Made by a program: the position numbers and the translations under genes
In this document: positions 5,068 to 11,710 of the stretch, one piece after another
How the letters are laid out: each line of letters opens with the position of its first letter
How positions within the stretch are numbered: position 1 is the stretch's first letter
Source of the DNA: DATFKA01 sp042095835
GTDB lineage: Bacteria > Bacteroidota > Bacteroidia > Chitinophagales > Saprospiraceae
Length of the DNA stretch: 11,710 bases
NCBI GenBank assembly: GCA_042095835.1
Contig: JBELML010000171.1
Coordinates: 1 to 11,710 of the forward strand
Direction: 5' to 3'
The notes under the pieces: model-generated
What the model saw: the letters and a program-made list of their open reading frames with translations, nothing else
Told to the model about the DNA's origin: nothing
Database searches by the model: none

Positions 5068-7587
5068 ATGAGGGAAAAATGTATTTTCGGGGGTATGAGA
5101 AAAATGCTCCTTTGTTTGTTATTCATGTGCACCTTGCTCCTTGATGTAGCAGCACAGTCTAATGAAGGTACTCAGTTCGCTTTTGGTTTTATGGAACATT
5201 TAGACCGCTCACACGAGCGAGTGGTGGTGATTACTGCCCGTGAAGCTACTTCTGGCCTTGTAGAAATCCCTGGGCAAGGATGGTCCCAAAATTTTGAGGT
5301 GACAAGTAATGGTTTTGTACAGATCGATCTTCCTAGTTTTGCAGAAACTATAGGCTCAGAAAATATAGAAAACAATGCAGTTTTTATCCAGGCTACGGAT
5401 ACGGTCAGTGCCTATATCCATCAATTCTTTGAGAAACGCTCCGATGCCTCCTTGCTTTTGCCATTAGAATCTTTGGGGAATGAATATTATGTCCTGGCTT
5501 TCCAGGGGCTAAGTCTAGGGGCAAGAGATTGGCCATCAGAATTTTTGATTGTGGCGGTAGATGATAATACACAAATTGAAATTACGCCCAGTGCTGCCAC
5601 CATTGGTGGCCAAACTCCAGGTGTTCCTTTTTCCATTACTTTACAAAGAGGACAAACTTATCAGGTGCAAACTGCAAGAGGCGCTGATGATCTGACTGGA
5701 TCTTATCTTAAAGGGAATAAGTCCTTTAGCCTTTTTTCGGGCGCTCTATGGACAAATGTACCTAGTAATTGTGGAGAGCGAGATAATCTACAGGAGCAAA
5801 TGTTTCCAGTACATGCCTTTAGTCGGCGCTTTGGCGTGGTCCCCAATGCCCAGGTCGCCTTTGATTTATATCGCGTACTAGCGGCCAATAATAATACTAC
5901 AATCGTCATCAATGAAGGGGCTAGTCAAGAAACGATCGTACTCCAGAAAGGAGAGTTTTATGAATTCCAACGCTCTGATCCCTTTTTCTTGACCAGTACT
6001 CATCCTGTAATACTTGGCCAATATTTAGTTGGAGAAAATTGCAATAGACATCCGAATCGAATCGGAGATCCTGCTTTGTTGCTCATTAATAGTGCCCAAC
6101 AGTTTAGGAATACCGTGACGCTCTATAGTCCTATTACCGGTAATATTGAGGAGCATTATCTCAATATCATGGTGAAGACAGAAAGCATTGCAGAGGTGAT
6201 ACTAGATGGTCAAAATCTTGTGGATCAAGGCATTGTTTTTCGGGTATTTCCAGGCAATGAAGACTTTTCTTACACAACCGTGCAGGTCGAAGAAGGGGCA
6301 CATACGGTAAGCTCTGGTGGCTGTGGCTTGAATGTTAGTGCTTATGGTTATGGTACTTTTGACTCCTACGCTTATAGTGCGGGTGCTTCTTTTAAACAGG
6401 TGGCAGTTCCAGATTTTCCAGATACGATTTGCTTGGTAGATGGTATTAATGATTCGGTTGATTTGGAGGAATGGCGATATCAGGTGAATTGGGACATGGG
6501 AGATGGTACCGTTTATGACAGTGTTGCCATTGTACATCAATATGCAGCAGAAGGTAGATATCAGATTCGTACGATTATCAGAGATTTATGCGCTGAATTG
6601 TCGGATACTTTTTATCAAATTGTAGTCATAGAACAAGGCCCTATTATACAAGCTTTAGATTCTTTAGCCTTTTGTGAAGGTGATCAAGTCCAGCTAATTG
6701 GACCTGCTATAAGAGATGCCGTTTTTACGTGGGAAGGCCCTAATGATTTTGCTAGTAACAGCCCTTCACCAATACTAGGTAATGCCTCCCTTGCTCTAGC
6801 AGGAGACTATTTTTTAAGCGTGCAGACGAATCTATGCCCGTCTTTGCCCAATCTTCAGCATGTGACCATTTTTAGCAATCCTCTGCCAGAACTAGGGCCT
6901 GATACCACCTTGTGTCCAGAAGACACTAGTACCTTTTTGACCCTAAATCCAGGTAGATATGAAGCTTATTTCTGGTCAGATGGAAGTACAGATAGCAGTT
7001 TTGTAGCCTCCTCAACTGGTGAGCTGCAAGTAGCAGTAATCGATCAAAATGGTTGTGAAGGAGAGGATCAATTGTTGATCTCCCTCTTTTGTCCAACGCC
7101 TGATACTATGATGGTAGATACTACTGGCTCGCCCGTGGATTCGACCACCATGAATCAAGATACCAGTACTATAAATAATCCTATGGATTCTACTCAAACC
7201 GGTATGCCGCAGGATTCGACTGTTGTTCCCATCGATACTAGTTCTACGATGCAAGATACTAGTCAGGTCATTACAGATACTACTGCGGTTTTGTCGAATC
7301 GATTAATCTATTACGTTCCCAACGCCTTCAGCCCTAATGATGATGGCATAAATGATGGCTTTAGTATTTATGGAGATCATATTGAGATCAGTGAGCTAAA
7401 GGTTTTTGATCGTTGGGGTGGGTTGATTTGGCAAAGCCATTCAGCTAATACCATCTGGGATGGAAGGGCTCATGGAGAGGTGCTGGGCATTGGTACTTAT
7501 TATTGGATAGCAAAACTGGAAGGTGTAACACCAGCAGGTAATAAATTGGAAGAAGTTACTACAGGGACTATTTTATTGATCCGATAA
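5068..7587 (+). CDS. Large secreted IgGFc-binding-like / PKD protein with T9SS type B (gliding motility-associated, CHU_C) C-terminal domain
   Basis: An 839-residue exported protein. A signal peptide ends near residue 30 (LLCLLFMCTLLLDVAAQS); the ATG at 5095 (MRKMLL) gives a more conventional signal peptide and is a credible alternative start. Residues of roughly 125-435 resemble the IgGFc-binding N-terminal domain, including a segment near 317-340 with GQYLVGENC and GDPALLLI. A PKD-like Ig fold follows (about 455-520, VNWDMGDGTV), then further Ig-like adhesin sequence (LGPDTTLCPED near 608). A Ser/Thr/Asp-rich linker with repeated DS/T and QDT motifs spans about 675-745. The CHU_C domain (about 746-839) starts YYVPNAFSPNDDGINDGF, contains FDRWGGLIW and ends TGTILLIR. 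That domain directs T9SS export and surface attachment. The role is probably adhesion; the ligand is unknown and IgG binding should not be assumed. It lies 93 bases upstream of gldA, which has its own promoter box. Confidence 0.88.
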   Translation: MREKCIFGGMRKMLLCLLFMCTLLLDVAAQSNEGTQFAFGFMEHLDRSHERVVVITAREATSGLVEIPGQGWSQNFEVTSNGFVQIDLPSFAETIGSENIENNAVFIQATDTVSAYIHQFFEKRSDASLLLPLESLGNEYYVLAFQGLSLGARDWPSEFLIVAVDDNTQIEITPSAATIGGQTPGVPFSITLQRGQTYQVQTARGADDLTGSYLKGNKSFSLFSGALWTNVPSNCGERDNLQEQMFPVHAFSRRFGVVPNAQVAFDLYRVLAANNNTTIVINEGASQETIVLQKGEFYEFQRSDPFFLTSTHPVILGQYLVGENCNRHPNRIGDPALLLINSAQQFRNTVTLYSPITGNIEEHYLNIMVKTESIAEVILDGQNLVDQGIVFRVFPGNEDFSYTTVQVEEGAHTVSSGGCGLNVSAYGYGTFDSYAYSAGASFKQVAVPDFPDTICLVDGINDSVDLEEWRYQVNWDMGDGTVYDSVAIVHQYAAEGRYQIRTIIRDLCAELSDTFYQIVVIEQGPIIQALDSLAFCEGDQVQLIGPAIRDAVFTWEGPNDFASNSPSPILGNASLALAGDYFLSVQTNLCPSLPNLQHVTIFSNPLPELGPDTTLCPEDTSTFLTLNPGRYEAYFWSDGSTDSSFVASSTGELQVAVIDQNGCEGEDQLLISLFCPTPDTMMVDTTGSPVDSTTMNQDTSTINNPMDSTQTGMPQDSTVVPIDTSSTMQDTSQVITDTTAVLSNRLIYYVPNAFSPNDDGINDGFSIYGDHIEISELKVFDRWGGLIWQSHSANTIWDGRAHGEVLGIGTYYWIAKLEGVTPAGNKLEEVTTGTILLIR

Positions 7588-7647
7588 TTAAATCATTCGA
7601 GAGATAGAATACCAACCTTCAGGCTATTAGCGTTTTCAATAAAATTT

Positions 7648-7655
7648 TAGTTTTG
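7648..7655 (+). promoter_or_regulatory. Bacteroidota-type -7 box upstream of the gld operon
   Basis: TAGTTTTG matches the TAnnTTTG consensus exactly and lies 25 bases before the gldA ATG, leaving a leader of about 15-20 bases. No clear TTTG/TTG -33 element is visible at the expected distance, so the call rests on one box. It is identical to the -7 box of the sigma factor gene. Confidence 0.45.
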
Positions 7656-7680
7656 CGGTATTAATTAAAAAGAATAGGGC

Positions 7681-8586
7681 ATGTCGGTCATAGTGGAGCA
7701 GCTTACCAAGCAGTTTGGAAACCAGAAGGCAGTGCATGATTTGAGCTTTTCTGCTCAGAAAGGAGAGATTTTGGGTTTTCTCGGTCCTAATGGAGCAGGG
7801 AAGAGTACGACTATGAAAATGATCACCGGCTATATGCAGCCAACAGCGGGAAATATCACCGTTTGTGGCGATAGTCCAGTGGAAAAAGCACGGTCAGTAC
7901 AGCAAAAAATTGGCTACCTGCCAGAGCATAATCCATTGTATAAGGATATGTACGTCAAGGAATACCTCCATTTTATCGCCAGATTGCACAAGGTATCCAA
8001 GTCTCGACAGGTCGTAAAAGATCGAATCGAATGGACGGGATTGGAGCGAGAGCAGCATAAGAAAATCGGTGCCTTGTCTAAAGGTTATCGACAAAGGGTA
8101 GGGCTAGCACAAGCACTGCTCCATGATCCAGAAGTTTTGATTCTTGATGAGCCAACTTCTGGTTTGGATCCTAACCAGTTGGTAGAAATTAGGCAGTTAA
8201 TTAAAAAATTAGGCCGAGAGAAAACGGTTATTTTTTCTACGCATATTATGCAAGAAGTACAGGCCATTTGTGACCGCGTGGTGATTATTAATCAAGGCAA
8301 GCTGGTAGCCGATGATCCCATAGAGCAGTTACAAAAGCGGCTACAGGGAGATACAATTGTGGAGGTCGAGTTTGACAAAACAACCAATGTAGATTTACTT
8401 CAGTCTATTGAAGGTGTAAAAACAGTTAAAAACATGGGGTCCAATACTTGGGAGATAACGGCGAAAGCTCAACAAGATATCAGGCCAGCTATCTTCAAAT
8501 TTGCGGTAGAAAAGCAGCTCGTCTTACTTGAGATGAAGCAATCTACTTTGAGTGTAGAAGATGTATTCCAAGAGTTGACCCGTTAA
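7681..8586 (+). CDS. gldA: Gliding motility ABC transporter ATP-binding subunit GldA
   Basis: This 301-residue cytoplasmic ATPase powers the GldA-GldF-GldG transporter. The nucleotide-binding domain is complete: Walker A GPNGAGKST (35-43), a YLPEHNPLY segment at the Q-loop position, signature LSKGYRQ (132-138), Walker B VLILDEPTSGLDP (152-164) and switch histidine in FSTHIM (His188). The C-terminal ~80 residues form the regulatory extension seen in GldA and related ABC-2 exporters, ending SVEDVFQELTR. Length fits GldA (about 300). In Flavobacterium johnsoniae GldA is required for gliding, though the transported substrate is not known and some gliding Bacteroidota lack this transporter. It is the first gene of a tight cluster; the next start is 8 bases after its stop. 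A generic ABC-2 ATPase would look similar, but the gldF and gldG neighbours settle the name. Confidence 0.9.
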   Translation: MSVIVEQLTKQFGNQKAVHDLSFSAQKGEILGFLGPNGAGKSTTMKMITGYMQPTAGNITVCGDSPVEKARSVQQKIGYLPEHNPLYKDMYVKEYLHFIARLHKVSKSRQVVKDRIEWTGLEREQHKKIGALSKGYRQRVGLAQALLHDPEVLILDEPTSGLDPNQLVEIRQLIKKLGREKTVIFSTHIMQEVQAICDRVVIINQGKLVADDPIEQLQKRLQGDTIVEVEFDKTTNVDLLQSIEGVKTVKNMGSNTWEITAKAQQDIRPAIFKFAVEKQLVLLEMKQSTLSVEDVFQELTR

Positions 8587-8594
8587 ATAGCAAC

Positions 8595-9269
8595 ATGGCA
8601 ATGAGAGTATTCTACATTTTTGTATGGACGATTTGTACGGTTTCCTTTTTACAAGCTCAACAGGTAGAGGTGACGCCTACTTACCGGTTCCAGGATGGAA
8701 TTTATTTAAGTTTTGATGAGTTTCAACGCAATGAACCTTCTTTGAAATGGGACCAATTTATACGGCGCTCCGTTACGAATCCCGAATCTCTGATCACACA
8801 GGTTGATTTCATCCGATACCGCAATAGTCAGGAAACGCTGGACCTCAATAATATATGGGGGATTTGCCTAGATGGTTTACCTTTTGTACGTATTGATAAG
8901 GATAGCATTCACAAAGAATTACCTACTTTTGCGGGCCTTCGATTGGCAGGGAATATTTGTTATTATTCTTATGAAAATCGAGTGGATAAAACCTACGAAA
9001 TAGCGGCCTATAATCCATTAAATGGGGAGCCTTTTAGAAAAGCAACGGTCAATCGGACCGTCGCCGAATTTGTAGAAAAGTTATTCACTTTTGAAGAAGG
9101 CGGCTTAAAAAGTTTTGATAAAAGCAATATTTACAACTTGATGGATGATGATCCAGAATTGCGCAACAAGCTCAATCAGTTACGCCCCACAGAGGTGGAG
9201 TACCAAGAAAAATTATTCCGTTTAGTGATGGCTTACAACCGCCGCCATCCAGTTTATTTTAAAGAGTAA
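8595..9269 (+). CDS. Exported protein of unknown function inside the gld operon
   Basis: I do not recognise this 224-residue protein. It starts with a clear Sec signal peptide (MRVFYIFVWTICTVSFLQA, cleavage probably after Ala21). No lipobox is present, so a soluble periplasmic location is most likely. The mature part begins with a patterned segment, YRFQDGIYLSFDEFQRNEPS (30-49). The middle is mixed alpha/beta with LNNIWGICLDGLPFVRI near residues 78-96, and the C-terminal third is charged and probably helical (LMDDDPELRNKLNQLR, then YQEKLFRLVMAYNRR). It has no T9SS sorting domain and no other membrane helix. The gene sits 8 bases after gldA and 6 bases before gldF, strongly suggesting co-transcription and a link to the transporter. 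A second in-frame ATG at 8601 is an equally good start. Function is not assigned. Confidence 0.85.
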   Translation: MAMRVFYIFVWTICTVSFLQAQQVEVTPTYRFQDGIYLSFDEFQRNEPSLKWDQFIRRSVTNPESLITQVDFIRYRNSQETLDLNNIWGICLDGLPFVRIDKDSIHKELPTFAGLRLAGNICYYSYENRVDKTYEIAAYNPLNGEPFRKATVNRTVAEFVEKLFTFEEGGLKSFDKSNIYNLMDDDPELRNKLNQLRPTEVEYQEKLFRLVMAYNRRHPVYFKE

Positions 9270-9275
9270 AGCACT

Positions 9276-10007
9276 ATGCTTCCAATTTTCCTTAAGGAAA
9301 TCAATACCTTTTTTAGCTCCCTGATTGGCTATATCGTCATGTCGGTTTTTTTGATCATGATGGGATTAGTCCTTTTTGTGTTTCCGGATACCAATATGTT
9401 GGACTATCAATATGCTAGTTTAGACCAGTTTTTTGGGATAGCGCCTTTGATTTTTCTCTTTCTTATCCCGGCCCTTACCATGCGATCTTTTTCTGAGGAG
9501 TATCAGCAAGGAACAATAGAGTTATTGTCTACCAAGCCGGTTTCTCTTTGGGGAATAGCCTTGGGGAAGTACTTCGCATGTTTGTTGCTGGTTACCTTTA
9601 CCCTGATACCAACAATTTTATACTATTACACCGTTTATGAATTGGGTGCCCCGAAGGGGAATTTAGATGCAGGTGCAATTGCGGGCTCTTATATTGGTTT
9701 GTTTTTTTTGGCCGCAGTATTTACCGCTATTGGCCTATTTGCTTCCTCCTTATCGAGTAACCAAATTACAGGTTTTGTATTAGCCACCTTCCTATGTTTT
9801 CTGCTGTATTATGGTTTTTTCTATTTCAGTAAACTGCCTTTTTTTATTGGTAAAGGAGATGATATTGTGGAGAAATTAGGGATAGACTTTCATTATTCAT
9901 CGATCAGTAGGGGAGTACTGGATAGCCGAGACTTGGTTTACTTTTTGTCGATGATCGCCCTCTTTTTGGTGGCTACATTTTTTGTATTAGAAAAAAGAAA
10001 GAAGTAA
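9276..10007 (+). CDS. gldF: Gliding motility ABC transporter permease subunit GldF
   Basis: A 243-residue ABC-2 type inner-membrane permease with six predicted transmembrane segments (about 15-36, 51-69, 92-120, 136-158, 163-185 and 219-238). Between the first two pairs is the conserved cytoplasmic stretch MRSFSEEYQQGTIELLSTKP (69-88), typical of ABC-2 and GldF-like permeases, where the coupling helix meets the ATPase. Length and start (MLPIFLKEINTFFSSLIGYI) match GldF. It forms the membrane channel of the GldA-GldF-GldG complex, which is needed for gliding in Flavobacterium johnsoniae; the substrate is unknown. It begins 6 bases after the unknown exported gene and ends 6 bases before gldG, so the genes are almost certainly one transcript. 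The C-terminus is basic (EKRKK), facing the cytoplasm. Confidence 0.92.
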   Translation: MLPIFLKEINTFFSSLIGYIVMSVFLIMMGLVLFVFPDTNMLDYQYASLDQFFGIAPLIFLFLIPALTMRSFSEEYQQGTIELLSTKPVSLWGIALGKYFACLLLVTFTLIPTILYYYTVYELGAPKGNLDAGAIAGSYIGLFFLAAVFTAIGLFASSLSSNQITGFVLATFLCFLLYYGFFYFSKLPFFIGKGDDIVEKLGIDFHYSSISRGVLDSRDLVYFLSMIALFLVATFFVLEKRKK

Positions 10008-10013
10008 CTGCTT

Positions 10014-11710
10014 ATGCTAAAGAAAAATCAATCGCTGATTCAGCTTTTACTTTTTATTGGAATTTTGATTTTTATCAATATCCTGGCCAATGCCCGTTTG
10101 GGTAATACCTCTTTATACGGCTTCATCGATTTTACAGAGGAAAAACGATTCACGCTCACCGAAGGTACCCAAAACTTGCTGCGAGACTTGGATGATGTAG
10201 TGACGATTGAAATATTACTTGATGGCGATCTTTCGCCAAGCTTTAAGCGCTTGAAAGAGGCGGTTCGCCAAACCTTAGAAGATTTTCGCTCAGAGTCAGG
10301 CTATATTGAATATCGATTTTTCGACCCGATGGGTGGCACAAATGAAGAAAATATCGAAGCTCAAAAAACGCTAGCTCAGCAAGGCATCTACCCGCTAGAG
10401 AATCGGGTGCGCAAGGCAGATGAGCTTTCGCTTAAAGTGATTTATCCCTATGCCCGTTTTTATTATAAAGGCCGTCCAGCCGCTGTCAATTTTCTTAAAA
10501 ATGATGTACCTGGCATGCCTGAAGAGGTAGCGCTTGAAAACTCCATCGGGCTATTAGAGTATCAATTTGCAAATGTCATCCAAAAGCTACAAAGCCCAAA
10601 CCGCAAGAATATCGTCTTTTCTACTGGTCATGGCGAGTTGAATCCCTTAGAAACCCGCGATCTCGAAAATTCTCTACGAAAATTCTATAACACAGATCGA
10701 ATCAACCTGGAGAAAGTAGTCCAAATCGATCCTCAGATAGCGGCCTTAGTAGTAGCCAAACCTCGATTTCCTTTTTCTGATGAAGACAAATTCAAGATCG
10801 ATCAATACGTCATGAATGGAGGCAAGGTGCTATGGTTGCTAGATGCCTTGCGGGTAGATTTAGATAGTTTGCGAAGAGAAGGTGACTACGTGGCCACCGA
10901 TTATCCTACTGATCTAAGTAATATCTTATTCAACTACGGCGTACGACTTCAACCCAATGTATTACTAGATGCTACCTCTACTCGGATTGCTCTAAATACA
11001 GGGCGAGTAGGTAACGCACCGCAAATGACCAAAGTGGAGTATCCTTATCATCCCTTGATTATACCACGGACCAAGCATCCAGTAGTCAAGAGTTTAGGGC
11101 CTCTTAATTTTAAATTTGGTGGAACCTTAGATACGACTACCCAGACCAAAACCGGCTTGCGCAGGATACCTCTTTTGATGAGTTCAGAAAACTCCTTTAT
11201 GCAGTACAATCCGATCAGGATGAATTTCGATATTTTCAAAGTTGGGCTTCGGCCGGAGCAGTTTAATAAAGGACCACAAATGGTAGCTTTGGCTGTTGAG
11301 GGCATATTCCCTTCGATGTATGAAAATAGAGTTGGACAAGCTACCTTGGATACTTATGCCGAACTCGGCCTAACTTTTCAAAAGCGATCACTAGAGAATA
11401 AAATGATCATCGTTTCGGATGGAGATATTGCGAAAAATAAAGTCTTGAATTATCAAGAAGGGCAAATTGCGCCTCTAGGTTTCAACGAATTTGAGAATTT
11501 TCAGTTTGCTAATAAAGAGTTCCTACTGAATGCCATCGAATATCTCATTGATACCGATGGCCTCATCGAAGCTCGGTCGAAAGAGATCAAGCTGAGGCTA
11601 CTTGATGAAGTCAGAGCACAAGAGGAAAAGTCTTATTGGCAGCTTCTAAACATTGGTCTACCTGTTTTATTTATTGTTTTATTCGGCCTAGGTTATAACT
11701 TTTGGCGTAG
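10014..11710 (+). CDS. gldG: Gliding motility ABC transporter auxiliary subunit GldG (3' end cut by the window edge)
   Basis: The frame is open from ATG at 10014 to the last base: 565 codons plus 2 bases, with no stop. An N-terminal membrane anchor (about 8-27, LLLFIGILIFINILANA) is followed by the typical GldG start FIDFTEEKRFTLTEGTQNLL. A large periplasmic-type region follows, including EILLDGDLSPSFKRLKEAVR, IVFSTGHGEL (200-209) and VLWLLDAL (272-279), as in the ABC-transporter auxiliary domain family (PF09822). A second helix near 544-564 (LLNIGLPVLFIVLFGLGYNFW) ends the protein; GldG proteins stop a few basic residues beyond this point, so very little is missing. It acts with GldA and GldF in the gliding-associated transporter. 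The gene starts 6 bases after gldF. Nothing suggests a frameshift. Confidence 0.92.
   Translation, partial: MLKKNQSLIQLLLFIGILIFINILANARLGNTSLYGFIDFTEEKRFTLTEGTQNLLRDLDDVVTIEILLDGDLSPSFKRLKEAVRQTLEDFRSESGYIEYRFFDPMGGTNEENIEAQKTLAQQGIYPLENRVRKADELSLKVIYPYARFYYKGRPAAVNFLKNDVPGMPEEVALENSIGLLEYQFANVIQKLQSPNRKNIVFSTGHGELNPLETRDLENSLRKFYNTDRINLEKVVQIDPQIAALVVAKPRFPFSDEDKFKIDQYVMNGGKVLWLLDALRVDLDSLRREGDYVATDYPTDLSNILFNYGVRLQPNVLLDATSTRIALNTGRVGNAPQMTKVEYPYHPLIIPRTKHPVVKSLGPLNFKFGGTLDTTTQTKTGLRRIPLLMSSENSFMQYNPIRMNFDIFKVGLRPEQFNKGPQMVALAVEGIFPSMYENRVGQATLDTYAELGLTFQKRSLENKMIIVSDGDIAKNKVLNYQEGQIAPLGFNEFENFQFANKEFLLNAIEYLIDTDGLIEARSKEIKLRLLDEVRAQEEKSYWQLLNIGLPVLFIVLFGLGYNFWR

Noticed and set aside
11048..11305. 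85-residue minus-strand open frame at the right end
   Set aside because: It lies wholly antisense within gldG, which is continuous and family-consistent across this stretch.

Overview
The window reads as chromosomal DNA from a gliding or type IX secretion (T9SS) member of the Bacteroidota. The evidence is two proteins ending in T9SS sorting domains (one type A, one type B/CHU_C), a gldA-gldF-gldG ABC transporter cluster, Bacteroidota-type promoters (TAnnTTTG at -7) and little use of Shine-Dalgarno sequences. The large modular adhesin-like proteins suggest a Saprospiria-like lineage, but that placement is inference only.

Layout, left to right. (1) Bases 1-1065 hold the 3' end of a secreted HYR/thrombospondin-type-3 protein with a type A sorting signal. 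(2) After a convergent hairpin terminator comes a minus-strand YfcC-family membrane carrier (1168-2586). (3) Divergent from it is a small GlsB/YeaQ-type membrane protein (2754-3020), followed by a perfect 13-bp hairpin. (4) On the minus strand, a SigZ-like ECF sigma factor (4034-4576) is followed by an arsenite methyltransferase arsM (3091-3873). The gap between them is filled almost completely by two abutting octamer repeat arrays. (5) Bases 4577-5067 carry no gene. They hold the sigma gene's promoter and a roughly 140-bp palindromic MITE-like insertion with matching 8-9 bp flanking repeats. (6) Bases 5068-7587 encode a large secreted IgGFc-binding/PKD protein with a type B sorting domain. 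(7) Bases 7681-11710 hold a tightly packed operon: gldA, an unrecognised exported protein, gldF and gldG. The gldG gene runs off the right edge a few codons short of its expected end.

How the parts may work together: GldA (ATPase), GldF (permease) and GldG (membrane-anchored auxiliary subunit) form the gliding-associated ABC transporter, and the two T9SS substrates fit a surface-adhesion and motility lifestyle. The sigma factor and ArsM look like a metal(loid) stress pair. The sigma factor ends in a cysteine-rich tail (CC plus CxxC) that could act as a thiol sensor, which is inference. The less ordinary items are this sigma-arsM pair, the octamer repeat between its genes, the MITE-like insertion, and the unknown exported protein embedded in the gld operon.
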